Assembly: GCF_008642295.1 (NCBI RefSeq)
Contig: NZ_CP029190.1
Span: 434,001-498,000, forward strand
DNA from: Streptomyces venezuelae
GTDB lineage: Bacteria; Actinomycetota; Actinomycetes; Streptomycetales; Streptomycetaceae
Reading direction: 5' to 3'
DNA length: 64,000 bases
How positions within the stretch are numbered: the first letter of the stretch is position 1; each line of letters opens with the position of its first letter. The notes below the pieces were generated by a model. That model saw only the letters and a program-made list of their open reading frames with translations, had not been told where the DNA came from and searched no databases. Below, in pieces: positions 27,210-35,864 of this stretch. The position numbers and the translations under genes were made by a program.

Positions 27210-27254
27210 GATCTTCCCACCCGGGCCACTGGAGCCGGTGCGGGCGGGAAGATC
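27210..27254 (+). promoter_or_regulatory. Long inverted repeat upstream of melC1
   Basis: GATCTTCCCACCC (27210-27222) and GGGCGGGAAGATC (27242-27254) pair over 13 bp with one G:U and a 19-base GC-rich loop, followed by CTCAATCTTGTTC. It lies 84 bp before ATG 27338. It may be a leader hairpin, an attenuator or the end of an upstream transcript. Confidence 0.5.
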
Positions 27255-27337
27255 CTCAATCTTGTTCTATGGGCAACATATCCGCGGATGTCCGGATCTC
27301 CGCCAACTGCCCTGCGGGCCCTGGTACTTCTTCCCCC

Positions 27338-27775
27338 ATGAACATGATCACCAGACGTCGGGCACTCGGCACCTCGGCCGCCACCCTCACGGCCCTCGGC
27401 CTCGCCACGACGGCCCACGCCGTCACCCTCGGCCACACCGCACCCTCCTCCTCGCCCTCCCCGGCGCCCGCCCCCGGCGCCACCGTGGCCGCCACCCCGC
27501 CGGGTGCGGTCGACGAGGTCTACCTCGGCCGCCGGATACAGATCACGCCCGCCGCGACGGGCGGGCACGGCGGCCACCACGGCGGCCACCACTCCCCCGA
27601 CGGTCCCACGGTCCGGATAGACGGACGCGAGCTGCACGTGATGCGCAACGCCGACGGCACCTGGATCAGCGTGGTCAACCACTACGAGACGTTCCCCGAG
27701 GTGCGCGCGCTGGCCCGGGCCGCGGTCCGCGAGCTCCAGGGTGCCGCCCTCGTCCCGTTCGGCGGTGCGGCATGA
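27338..27775 (+). CDS. melC1: Tyrosinase copper chaperone MelC1
   Basis: Helper that loads copper into tyrosinase MelC2 and carries it out through the Tat pathway; 145 residues. TRRRALGTS at the N-terminus is a twin-arginine signal. A Pro/Ser-rich stretch is followed by the cofactor domain: VYLGRRIQI, a His-rich segment ([11 protein letters not shown]) suited to copper, then the family core [15 protein letters not shown] and SVVNHYETF. No clear ribosome-binding site precedes ATG 27338; ATG 27344 is an alternative. The stop overlaps the melC2 start (ATGA). Confidence 0.93.
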   Translation: MNMITRRRALGTSAATLTALGLATTAHAVTLGHTAPSSSPSPAPAPGATVAATPPGAVDEVYLGRRIQITPAATGGHGGHHGGHHSPDGPTVRIDGRELHVMRNADGTWISVVNHYETFPEVRALARAAVRELQGAALVPFGGAA

Positions 27776-28626
27776 CCGTCCGCAAGAACCAGGCCACGCT
27801 GACGGCAGCGGAGAAGAAGAGCTTCACCAATGCCCTGCTGGAGCTCAAGCGGACCGGGGTCTACGACCGGTTCGTCACCACCCACAACGGGTTCATCACG
27901 GGCGACACCGACAACGGCGACCGGGTCGGCCACCGCTCCCCCTCCTTCCTCCCCTGGCACCGCCGCTTCCTGATCGAATTCGAGCAGGAGCTCCAGAAGG
28001 TGGACCCGGCGGTCGCCCTGCCCTACTGGGACTGGACCGCCGACCGCACCTCCCGCTCCTCGCTGTGGGCGGCCGACTTCCTCGGCGGCACCGGCCGCGC
28101 CCGCGACGGCCAGGTCATGGACGGGCCGTTCGCCTACTCCACCGGCAAGTGGGACATGAGGGTCCAGGTGGACGGGCGCCCGTACCTGCGCCGCGCGCTG
28201 GGCAGCGCGGTGGCCCAGCTGCCGACGAAGGCCGAGGTGGACAACGTCCTCGCCATGCCGGAGTACGACATGGCCCCGTGGAACAGCGCCTCCGGCGGCT
28301 TCCGCAACCACCTGGAGGGCTGGCGCGGCGCCAACCTGCACAACCGGGTGCACGTCTGGGTCGGCGGCCAGATGGGCACCGGGGTCTCGCCCAACGACCC
28401 GGTGTTCTGGATGCACCACGCCTACGTCGACAAACTGTGGGCGGACTGGCAGGCCCGGCACCCGCAGTCGCCGTACCTGCCGGCGGCCGGCACCGTGAAC
28501 GTGGTGGACCTGCACGACACCATGCGGCCGTGGGGCAATGTCACCCCCGCCGACATGCTCGACCACCGGAAGTTCTACACGTTCGACACCGAGCCGGCCG
28601 CGCCGGCCTCCGGCACCCAGCGGTAG
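27772..28626 (+). CDS. melC2: Tyrosinase MelC2
   Basis: Type-3 copper monooxygenase oxidising tyrosine to DOPA and dopaquinone, giving melanin; exported with MelC1. At 284 residues it has all six copper ligands at the classic Streptomyces positions: His38, His54 and His63 for CuA, His190, His194 and His216 for CuB. The start is fixed by the four-base overlap with melC1. The 3' end overlaps the convergent response-regulator gene by 52 bp. Confidence 0.96.
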   Translation: MTVRKNQATLTAAEKKSFTNALLELKRTGVYDRFVTTHNGFITGDTDNGDRVGHRSPSFLPWHRRFLIEFEQELQKVDPAVALPYWDWTADRTSRSSLWAADFLGGTGRARDGQVMDGPFAYSTGKWDMRVQVDGRPYLRRALGSAVAQLPTKAEVDNVLAMPEYDMAPWNSASGGFRNHLEGWRGANLHNRVHVWVGGQMGTGVSPNDPVFWMHHAYVDKLWADWQARHPQSPYLPAAGTVNVVDLHDTMRPWGNVTPADMLDHRKFYTFDTEPAAPASGTQR

Positions 28627-29333
28627 GTCAGTTCCGGGCGGCCCACCTGCCCGTACCGGGGTGCGCGTACCGCGCGCCCGGTGTCGACCAGATGCTCCAG
28701 GTAGCGGCGGGCGGTGATCCTCGACATGCCCGCCGCCTCCGCGGTCCCCGCCGAGGTGAGCCCGTCCGGGGCCGCCCTGAGCAGGGCGCCGACCCGGTCC
28801 AGGGTGGGGGCGCTCAGCCCCTTGGGCAGAGCGGCCGGGCGGGGCGCGCGCAGGGCGGCCAGCGCGCGGTCCACATCGTCCTGCCCGACCGCCTCGCCCG
28901 CGGCGGCACGGTACTCGGCGTAGCGGAGCAGCCGTTCGCGCAGGGTGGGGAAGGCGAAGGGCTTCAGTACGTACTGGACCACGCCGAGCGAGACGCTCTC
29001 GCGCACCACCGCGAGGTCCCGGGCCGAGGTCACCACGATCACGTCCGCCGGGTACCCGGCGGCCCGCAGGCCGCGCGCGAAGCGCAGCCCGTGGCCGTCG
29101 GGCAGGGTGAGGTCGAGCAGCAGCAGGTCCACCGGGGTGCGCTCCAGCACCCGGGACGCCTCGGCCAGTGAGTGGACGGCGCCGACGGCCGTGAAGCCCG
29201 GCACCCGGCCGACGTACAGGGCGTGCGCGGCGGCGGCGACGGGGTCGTCCTCGACCACGAGCACCCGCACCGCGGCCTCCGCGGGCACCGCCCGGCCGCC
29301 GCCGCTGCCGTCCTTCTCGCGGTCGCCGGTCAT
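28575..29333 (-). CDS. CitB/DcuR-type response regulator
   Basis: DNA-binding partner of the sensor kinase encoded just upstream; 252 residues. The receiver domain (about 22-140) has the acidic pair VEDD, phospho-acceptor Asp74 in LLLLDLTLP and Lys in VLKPF. The C-terminal helix-turn-helix (about 190-240) is of the CitB kind: DGLTSAGTAEAAGMSRITARRYLEHL. ATG 29333 overlaps the kinase stop. Its probable target is the divergent dicarboxylate carrier gene dctA. Confidence 0.92.
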   Translation of the reverse strand: MTGDREKDGSGGGRAVPAEAAVRVLVVEDDPVAAAAHALYVGRVPGFTAVGAVHSLAEASRVLERTPVDLLLLDLTLPDGHGLRFARGLRAAGYPADVIVVTSARDLAVVRESVSLGVVQYVLKPFAFPTLRERLLRYAEYRAAAGEAVGQDDVDRALAALRAPRPAALPKGLSAPTLDRVGALLRAAPDGLTSAGTAEAAGMSRITARRYLEHLVDTGRAVRAPRYGQVGRPELTYRWVPEAGAAGSVSNV

Positions 29334-30964
29334 CCGTGGCCTCCTTCGGGGGTGCCGGTGCCGGTGCCGGCCGCCCGCCCCGGCACCGGGATCGCCGCCG
29401 GCAGTGGCAGCCGGACGGTGAACTCCGCTCCGCCGCCCGGGACTTCCGCGGCGGCCACGGTGCCCCCGTGCCGGTGTGCGGCCTGGCGGACCAGGGCGAG
29501 GCCGAGGCCCCGGTCCTCCCCCTTGCCGGACCAGCCGCGCCGGAAGACATCGGCGCCCTCGGGCAGCCCGGGGCCGTTGTCCGCCACCCGCAGCAGCAGG
29601 TCCCCGCCGTCCGGGCGGGCGGTCACGGTGATCCGCGCGCCCGGGGTGCCGGTCAGCGCATCGACAGCGTTGTCTATCAGGTTGCCCAGCACGGTGACCA
29701 GGTCCCGGGCCGGCAGCGCCCCGCCTCCCGCGGTCAGCCGCCGGCTGTCCGCGGTGACCACCAGCTCCACCCCCCGTTCGTGCGCCTGCGCGGCCTTGGC
29801 CAGCAGCAGGGCCGCCAGTACCGGTTCGTCCACCGCGGTGAGCACCTGGTCGGTGAGGGCCTGGGCCAGCTCCAGTTCGGCGGTGGCGAAGTCCACCGCC
29901 TCGGCGGTGCGGCCGAGTTCGACCAGCGAGACCACGGTGTGCAGCCGGTTGGCGGCCTCGTGCGCCTGGGAGCGCAGGGCCTGGGTGAAACCGCGCTCGT
30001 GGTCCAGTTCGCCGGTCAGCGCCTGGAGTTCGGTGTGGTCGCGCAGGGTCACCACGGTGCCGCGCCGGCCGCCGCCGGCCACCGGGGCGCTGTTCACGAC
30101 GAGGACCCGGTCGGCGGTCAGATGGACCTCGTCCACCCGGGGCCGGTCGGCGAGCAGGGCGCCGGTGAGGGGAGCCGGCAGGCCGAGGTCGGCGACATTG
30201 CGGCCCACCACCTCGCCCCGGACCCCGAGCAGCTCCCGTCCGGCGTCGTTGACCAGGGAGATCCTGCGCTGCCCGTCGAGCATCAGCAGTCCTTCCCGGA
30301 CGGCGTGCAGCGCGGCCTGGTGGTAGTCGTGCATCCGGCTGAGTTCGGCGGCGTTCATGCCGTGGGTGTGCCGGCGCAGCCGGGCGTTGATCACATGGGT
30401 GCCGGCCCCGCCGAGGGCGAGGGCGCCGGCCGCGACCCAGCCGAGCGCCGTGAGCTGGCCGCCGAGCCGGTCGCTGATCGCACGGACGGTGATGCCGGCG
30501 CTGACCAGGCCGGTGATCCGGTCGCCGTCGCGCACCGGGCTGACCACCCGGATGGACGGTCCGAGGGTGCCGGTGTAGGTCTCGGTGAAGGTCTTGCCGC
30601 GCAGGGCGGGCCCGGTGTTGCCGAGGAAGCGCTCGCCGATCCGGCGGGGATCGGGATGGGTCCAGCGCCGGCCGTCCGGGGCCATGATCGTGACGAAGTC
30701 CACGCCGGCGCCGGTGCGGACCTGCTCGGCGTACGGCTGGAGCACCGGCGTGGGGTCGGGTCCGCGTACGGCCTCCCGTACGGACGGGGAGTCGGCGACG
30801 GCCCGGGCGACGGCGCGCGCCTGGCGCCCGGCTGCCTCTTCCGCCTGGCGGCGTGCCGTGGCGTACGCGAACACCGCGCAGCAGGCGACCACCACCGCGA
30901 CCAGCACGACCTGCATGGCGAACAGCTGTCCGGCCAGGCTGCGCGGACGGGGGATGCGGAACAT
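29330..30964 (-). CDS. CitA/DcuS-type sensor histidine kinase
   Basis: Membrane sensor for C4-dicarboxylates or citrate; 544 residues. A helix at about 14-36 and another at about 170-195 enclose an extracytoplasmic PDC/PAS sensor with the family block VRVVSPVRDGDRITGLVSAG-like sequence. A cytoplasmic PAS domain (about 215-310) follows, then the H-box SQAHEAANRLHTV with His335, and the ATPase N-box GNLIDNAVDAL with DNGPGLPEG and GLGLALVRQ. ATG 30964 begins MFRIPRPRSLAGQLF. It diverges from dctA over a 117-bp gap. Confidence 0.93.
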   Translation of the reverse strand: MFRIPRPRSLAGQLFAMQVVLVAVVVACCAVFAYATARRQAEEAAGRQARAVARAVADSPSVREAVRGPDPTPVLQPYAEQVRTGAGVDFVTIMAPDGRRWTHPDPRRIGERFLGNTGPALRGKTFTETYTGTLGPSIRVVSPVRDGDRITGLVSAGITVRAISDRLGGQLTALGWVAAGALALGGAGTHVINARLRRHTHGMNAAELSRMHDYHQAALHAVREGLLMLDGQRRISLVNDAGRELLGVRGEVVGRNVADLGLPAPLTGALLADRPRVDEVHLTADRVLVVNSAPVAGGGRRGTVVTLRDHTELQALTGELDHERGFTQALRSQAHEAANRLHTVVSLVELGRTAEAVDFATAELELAQALTDQVLTAVDEPVLAALLLAKAAQAHERGVELVVTADSRRLTAGGGALPARDLVTVLGNLIDNAVDALTGTPGARITVTARPDGGDLLLRVADNGPGLPEGADVFRRGWSGKGEDRGLGLALVRQAAHRHGGTVAAAEVPGGGAEFTVRLPLPAAIPVPGRAAGTGTGTPEGGHG

Positions 30965-30987
30965 GGCGCTCAGTGTGCACCGGACCG

Positions 30988-31021
30988 TGAACTCAATGAA
31001 CGCAAGGGTGACCGGGGTCAC
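30988..31021. promoter_or_regulatory. Direct repeat and palindrome in the kinase/dctA intergenic region
   Basis: TGAAC occurs at 30988 and 30997, and GTGACC-GG-GGTCAC (31008-31021) is a perfect 6-2-6 palindrome. Both lie between the divergent two-component and carrier genes, the natural place for the response regulator to bind. Confidence 0.45.
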
Positions 31022-31081
31022 AGGACTGGGCGATGGTCTCCCGGAACGCATTCGCACTACCTCGCAATACCAGGAGGCAAC

Positions 31082-32509
31082 GTGGCCGCCCGCCGGGACA
31101 GAACCCACTATCTCTACATCGCGGTGATCGCCGCGGTGGTGCTCGGTGTCGTGACGGGCTTCGCTGCGCCCGGCGTGGCGGTCGAGCTGAAGCCGCTCGG
31201 CACCGGCTTTGTGAACCTGATCAAGATGATGATCTCGCCGGTGATCTTCTGCACGATCGTGCTGGGCGTCGGATCGGTCCGCAAGGCGGCCAAGGTCGGC
31301 GCGGTCGGCGGGCTGGCGCTCGGCTACTTCATGGTGATGTCGACCGTGGCGCTGGCGATCGGGCTGCTGGTGGGCAATCTGCTGGAGCCGGGCAGCGGAC
31401 TGCACCTGACGGAGGCGGTGCGCAGCGCGGGCGAGGCCCAGGCGAAGGCGGGCGGTGCCGAGTCGACGGCGGACTTCCTGCTGGGGATCATCCCGAAGAC
31501 CCTGGTGTCGGCCTTCACCGAGGGTGAGGTGCTGCAGACGCTGCTGGTGGCGCTGCTGTGCGGGTTCGCGCTCCAGGCCATGGGGGCCGCCGGCGAGCCG
31601 GTGCTGCGCGGGATCGGGCATGTGCAGCAGCTGGTCTTCCGGGTGCTGTCGATGATCATGTGGGCGGCGCCGGTGGGCGCGTTCGGTGCGATCGCGGCGG
31701 TGGTCGGTGCCACCGGCGTGGACGCGCTGAAGTCCCTTGCGGTGATCATGCTGGGCTTCTACGCGACCTGCCTGCTGTTCGTGTTCGTGGTGCTGGGCAC
31801 GCTGCTGCGGGTGTGCACCGGGATCAGCGTGTTCGCGCTGCTGAAGTATCTGGGCCGGGAGTTCCTGCTGATCCTCTCGACCTCCTCCTCGGAGTCGGCG
31901 CTGCCGCGGCTGATCGCCAAGATGGAGCACCTGGGGGTGTCCAAGCCGGTCACCGGCATCACCGTGCCCACCGGCTACTCCTTCAACCTGGACGGTACGG
32001 CGATCTACCTCACCATGGCCTCGCTGTTCATCGCGGAGGCCATGGGCGATCCGCTGGCCCTCGGCGAGCAGATCTCGCTGCTGCTGTTCATGGTGATCGC
32101 CTCGAAGGGTGCGGCCGGGGTGACCGGTGCCGGGCTGGCGACCCTGGCGGGCGGCCTGCAGTCGCACCGGCCGGAACTCGTCGACGGGGTCGGGCTGATC
32201 GTGGGCATCGACCGGTTCATGAGCGAGGCGCGGGCCCTGACGAACTTCGCGGGCAATGCGGTGGCCACGGTGCTGGTGGGGACCTGGACCAAGGAGTTCG
32301 ACCGAGCACGGGCGGCCGAAGTCCTGGCGGGCCGCCTCCCGTTCGACGAGGCCACCCTGCTCTCCGACGGCCACGGTCCGGCACCGGACGGGGACGGAAC
32401 GGCCGGGCACGGCGACAGAACGGCCGACGACGGAACGGCCGGGCACGGACGCAACGAAGCGGGCCCGTCCGAGGCGCCCGCCGAGGCCAAGGACCCCGCT
32501 CGGGTCTGA
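31082..32509 (+). CDS. dctA: C4-dicarboxylate:cation symporter DctA
   Basis: Uptake of succinate, fumarate and malate across the inner membrane; 475 residues with the DAACS topology of eight helices and two hairpin loops. The serine-rich re-entrant loop STSSSESALPRL and the binding-site segment GYSFNLDGTAIYLTMA are both intact. GTG 31082 has AGGAGG four to ten bases before it. The last 60 residues are a Gly/Asp/His-rich hydrophilic tail not found in E. coli DctA. Control by the divergent CitA/CitB-type system is very likely. Confidence 0.95.
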   Translation: MAARRDRTHYLYIAVIAAVVLGVVTGFAAPGVAVELKPLGTGFVNLIKMMISPVIFCTIVLGVGSVRKAAKVGAVGGLALGYFMVMSTVALAIGLLVGNLLEPGSGLHLTEAVRSAGEAQAKAGGAESTADFLLGIIPKTLVSAFTEGEVLQTLLVALLCGFALQAMGAAGEPVLRGIGHVQQLVFRVLSMIMWAAPVGAFGAIAAVVGATGVDALKSLAVIMLGFYATCLLFVFVVLGTLLRVCTGISVFALLKYLGREFLLILSTSSSESALPRLIAKMEHLGVSKPVTGITVPTGYSFNLDGTAIYLTMASLFIAEAMGDPLALGEQISLLLFMVIASKGAAGVTGAGLATLAGGLQSHRPELVDGVGLIVGIDRFMSEARALTNFAGNAVATVLVGTWTKEFDRARAAEVLAGRLPFDEATLLSDGHGPAPDGDGTAGHGDRTADDGTAGHGRNEAGPSEAPAEAKDPARV

Positions 32510-32603
32510 CCCCGCGGCTTCTCCGCAGGCGGCCGGCCGACCCGAACGGCCCCCCGTGGAGACCCCGGTGCACCGCCCTTCCCCTCCTCACAGGTGCACC
32601 GGC

Positions 32604-32650
32604 GGCCGGCCGGGCAGGGCTCGCCCCCATGGTGCCCCGCCCGGCCGGCC
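32604..32650 (+). terminator. 12-bp GC stem-loop downstream of dctA
   Basis: GGCCGGCCGGGC (32604-32615) and GCCCGGCCGGCC (32639-32650) pair perfectly; the 23-base loop has further GGGC/GCCC pairing. It lies 95 bp after the dctA stop and before the protease promoter region. Confidence 0.6.
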
Positions 32651-32806
32651 TCCCCCGTGAACGATCGTTTTCAGCCAGCCACGATGCAACTGACGTGCGC
32701 CGAAAGGTACTTCCGCCCGGGGGCATCCTTCTGCCATCTTGCGTCCACCACTCGTTTCGTACGACCCGGTAGGTGCCACCCGCACCCCGGGTCCTCGGAG
32801 GACGCA

Positions 32807-34621
32807 TTGATACCCCACATATCCAGCCGCCCCCGACGCAGCCTCGCGGCCCTGGCCTCGATCGGTGCCGCCCTGACCCTCGCGGCTCCGGCCGCATTCG
32901 CCGACACCGCTCCCGTCTCCCCTTCCGGTGCACCCGCCGCGGCCTTCCGGTCCGCGGCACCGGCCGCACCGGCCGCGCCGACCGCCCAGAGCGCGACCTG
33001 GGCCGCCGGCACCCGCGCCTACCTGGTGATCACCGCTCCCGGTGACACCTCGGCGGTACGGTCCGCCGTCACGGCCAACGGCGGTACGGTCTTCTCGTAC
33101 TTCGACGCCATCGGCGTGATCGTGGCCCACTCCACCTCCGGCACCTTCGCCACGACCATGCGCGGGGTCTCCGGGGTCCAGAAGGTCGGCGCCACCCGCA
33201 CCTCCGACGTGCCGGCCGACGCCTACAACCCGGCCCTGCCCGCCAACCCGGCGCAGTCCGCGGCCCCTGCCACCGAGCCGGTCCGCGCCGACATGAGCCA
33301 GATCAAGGCCGACCAGGCCTGGGCCGTCACCACCGGTTCGCCCTCCGTCAAGGTGGGAATCCTGGACACCGGCGTGGACGACCAGCACCAGGACATCGCG
33401 CCGAACTTCAACGCCGCCGACTCGGTGTCCTGCGCGTACGGAAAACCCGACACCCGGGCCGGTGCCTGGCGGGACGTGGACCAGCACGGCACCCACGTGG
33501 CCGGCACGGTCGCGGCAGCCAAGAACGGCAAGGGCGCCATCGGCGTCGCCCCCGGTGTGAAGATCTCCTCGGTCCGTATCGCCGAGCCCGGCACCACGCT
33601 GTTCTTCCCCGAGAACACCATCTGTGGGTTCATGTGGGCCGGCGACCGCGGCTTCAAGGTCACCAACAACAGCTACTACACCGACCCGTGGCAGTTCAAC
33701 TGCCCCAACAACCTTGACCAGGCCGCCATCCTGGAGGGTGTGGGCCGCGCCCAGAAGTACGCCGAGGGCAAGGGCTCGCTCCAGGTCGCCGCGGCCGGAA
33801 ACGCCAACTACAACCTGGCGAACAAGACCACCGACACCGCGAGCCCGAACGACTCGACCCCGGTGACCCGCACCATCACCAACGACTGCCTCGACATCCC
33901 GGCCGAGCTGCCGGGCGTGGTCACGGTCGCGGCGAACGGCTCCGGCACCACCAAGGCCTCGTTCTCCAACTTCGGCCGCGACATCATCGAGGTGTCCGCT
34001 CCCGGCGAGGGCGTCTACAGCACCGTCCCCGGCGGCAAGTACTCCTCGCTGAGCGGTACGTCCATGGCCTCGCCGCACGTCGCGGGCGTGGCAGCGCTCC
34101 TGGCGAGCGTCAACCCCTCCCTCACCCCGGCCGACATCCGCGCCCGGCTGGCCACCCAGGCCAATGACATCGCCTGCCCGTCCGACAGCCGTTGCACCGG
34201 CACCACCGCCAACAACAGCTTCTTCGGCGAGGGCCAGGTCGACGCCCTGAAGGCGGTCGGCGGCTCCACCCCGCCGCCCGGGAAGTACTTCGAGAACACC
34301 GGCGATGTCGCGGTCGGCGACAACACCACCGTGGAGAGCCCGATCGCGGTCACCGGGGTGACCGGCAACGCTCCGGCCACCCTCAAGGTGGGCGTGGCCA
34401 TCCAGCACACCTACATCGGTGACCTGAAGGTCGACCTGGTCGCGCCGGACGGCACCGTCTACACCCTGCACAACCGCAGCGGCGGCAGCACCGACAACAT
34501 CAACCAGACCTACACGGTCAACGCCTCCGCCGAGGTGGCCAACGGCACCTGGAAGCTGCGCGTGAACGACAACGCCAACCAGGACACCGGCAAGATCGAC
34601 GCCTGGAACCTCACCTTCTGA
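32807..34621 (+). CDS. Secreted subtilisin-family (S8) protease with P-domain
   Basis: Secreted endopeptidase of 604 residues. TTG 32807 is the only start that suits: GGAGG lies six bases upstream and a signal peptide (1-35) follows. The propeptide domain spans about 65-130. The catalytic triad is Asp187 (ILDTGVD), His227 (QHGTHVAGT) and Ser419 (GTSMASPHVAG). The C-terminal 110 residues form a proprotein-convertase P-domain: VAIQHTYIGDLKVDLVAPDG through NGTWKLRVND. Actinobacterial relatives of this kind are broad extracellular proteases. It is followed by a terminator and stands alone. Confidence 0.94.
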   Translation: MIPHISSRPRRSLAALASIGAALTLAAPAAFADTAPVSPSGAPAAAFRSAAPAAPAAPTAQSATWAAGTRAYLVITAPGDTSAVRSAVTANGGTVFSYFDAIGVIVAHSTSGTFATTMRGVSGVQKVGATRTSDVPADAYNPALPANPAQSAAPATEPVRADMSQIKADQAWAVTTGSPSVKVGILDTGVDDQHQDIAPNFNAADSVSCAYGKPDTRAGAWRDVDQHGTHVAGTVAAAKNGKGAIGVAPGVKISSVRIAEPGTTLFFPENTICGFMWAGDRGFKVTNNSYYTDPWQFNCPNNLDQAAILEGVGRAQKYAEGKGSLQVAAAGNANYNLANKTTDTASPNDSTPVTRTITNDCLDIPAELPGVVTVAANGSGTTKASFSNFGRDIIEVSAPGEGVYSTVPGGKYSSLSGTSMASPHVAGVAALLASVNPSLTPADIRARLATQANDIACPSDSRCTGTTANNSFFGEGQVDALKAVGGSTPPPGKYFENTGDVAVGDNTTVESPIAVTGVTGNAPATLKVGVAIQHTYIGDLKVDLVAPDGTVYTLHNRSGGSTDNINQTYTVNASAEVANGTWKLRVNDNANQDTGKIDAWNLTF

Positions 34622-34643
34622 GAATCATGAGGTTCTGAGGTCC

Positions 34644-34687
34644 TGAGGGCCATCGGGGGCGGTGCAACTGCCTCCCGGTGGCCCTCA
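34644..34687. terminator. Bidirectional terminator between the S8 protease and FhuF-like genes
   Basis: Arms 34644-34659 and 34672-34687 pair over 16 bp with two G:U pairs. The hairpin fills the gap between two convergent genes. Confidence 0.7.
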
Positions 34688-34688
34688 C

Positions 34689-35390
34689 TCAGTTCTGCCG
34701 GCCGGTCCGCTGCCGGGTCCGCAGGACGCAGTCCCCGCAGAGGCCGCCGCCGGGCGCCCGGTAGTAGAGACAGCAACTGCGGCGGACGAACGCCACACCG
34801 AGGCCCTCCTCGTGGACGAAGGTGCCCGTCCCGGCGAGCGGTCCGTCCGCAAGGAGTCCGGCGACGACGCCCGCGGCGGCCCGCTCCGTGTCCGGCCTCC
34901 ATTTGGTGAGCTCGCGCAGCGCGCCGACCAGCCCGGAGGCGGAGTTGCCGCGCAGGGTCTGCAGCGGCACCCGGTAGCCGACGCGCAGGGCCTGCTCCAG
35001 AACCGCGAGGTGGCGGAGGACCGTCTCCCCGAGCTCCTCGCCCGGCCGGGCCCCGGGTTCGGGCAGCCACAGCTCCACCGAACTCCCCTCGGGCAGCCGC
35101 CACCACACCCGTACCGGGTCCAGGTCGGGGGCCAGGCCGCTCAGCGCCACCGCCCCGAGGCCGAGGGACCACATCCGGGCCGCCAGCCCGAACTGCAGCG
35201 TGGACGCGGCCACCCGCGGCTCCGCCCCGCCCATCCGCCGGCCCACCTCGGCCACATAGCCGGCCAGGACCGGGCCGCCCCCGTAGAGCTCGGCCAGGGT
35301 CCGGAACCCGCCCCCGGACGGCGGCTCCGCCCCGCAGCGCACGGTGAAGAACGGCCCGGCCGTGCCGAGCCGGCGCAGTGTCTCTTCCAT
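34689..35390 (-). CDS. FhuF-like [2Fe-2S] protein, putative ferric-siderophore reductase
   Basis: A 233-residue cytosolic protein whose C-terminus carries the FhuF iron-sulfur motif: two adjacent cysteines in RRSCCLYYRAPG, then CGDC ten residues later. This C-C-x10-C-x2-C layout binds a [2Fe-2S] cluster used to release iron from siderophores by reduction. The N-terminal 190 residues are the variable FhuF domain with conserved LQFGLAARMWSLGLGAVAL. It is the last gene of a MFS/VOC/FhuF-like string on the minus strand, 32 bp after VOC. The MFS protein could be a siderophore carrier. Confidence 0.85.
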   Translation of the reverse strand: MEETLRRLGTAGPFFTVRCGAEPPSGGGFRTLAELYGGGPVLAGYVAEVGRRMGGAEPRVAASTLQFGLAARMWSLGLGAVALSGLAPDLDPVRVWWRLPEGSSVELWLPEPGARPGEELGETVLRHLAVLEQALRVGYRVPLQTLRGNSASGLVGALRELTKWRPDTERAAAGVVAGLLADGPLAGTGTFVHEEGLGVAFVRRSCCLYYRAPGGGLCGDCVLRTRQRTGRQN

Positions 35391-35422
35391 ACCGAGACGG
35401 TATCCCCCGCCCCGGCCGGGGC

Positions 35423-35836
35423 CTACGCGGGCTCGTCCGGCCCCTCGGGACCCAGCATGTCGAGGTAGTGCGGGTTGGTCATGATGCCGAGGATGTTGCC
35501 GAAGGGGTCGGTGACCGAGGCCGTGACGAATCCCGCATCGCCCCAGGCCGTGACCGGCTGGTACTCCGAGGCGCCGAGGTCCAGCAGCCGCTTCAGGGTC
35601 GCCGCCAGGTCGTCCACGTGCCAGTACGCCACCACCCCGGCGGGGCCGCCGGCCGCGCCCGGCGGGGCGTACCGGGCGTCGACCAGGCCCAGTTCCTGCT
35701 GGTGGTCGCCGATCCGGAACTCGGCGTACCCGGGGCGCTCGAAGTACGGGCCGAAACCGAGCAGTTCGGTGTACCAGCGGATCGCGGCGGGGTGGTCCGC
35801 GGCCCAGAAGTTGATCGTGGCCAGTCCACGCAGCAC
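35423..35836 (-). CDS. VOC (glyoxalase/bleomycin-resistance) family protein
   Basis: A 137-residue metal-site fold made of two beta-alpha-beta-beta-beta units: TINFWAADHPAAIRWYTELLGF, then VVAYWHVDDLAATLKRLLDLG and the closing DPFGNILGIM. GTG 35836 is chosen because AGGAGG lies exactly six bases before it; an ATG at 35863 would put that ribosome-binding site inside the gene. Members isomerise, cleave or simply bind small molecules. It lies 28 bp after the MFS stop. Confidence 0.85.
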   Translation of the reverse strand: MLRGLATINFWAADHPAAIRWYTELLGFGPYFERPGYAEFRIGDHQQELGLVDARYAPPGAAGGPAGVVAYWHVDDLAATLKRLLDLGASEYQPVTAWGDAGFVTASVTDPFGNILGIMTNPHYLDMLGPEGPDEPA

Positions 35837-35864
35837 AGCGTTCCTCCTCGGTTCCGACGACATG

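Noticed and set aside
29330..32446. Very long open frame (over 1000 codons) on the minus strand covering dctA as well as the sensor kinase
   Set aside because: Only the part from ATG 30964 downward encodes kinase motifs. The rest is antisense to dctA and is open only because of GC bias.
35837..35863. ATG 35863 as start of the VOC gene
   Set aside because: It would place the perfect AGGAGG inside the coding region; GTG 35836 is ideally spaced from it.
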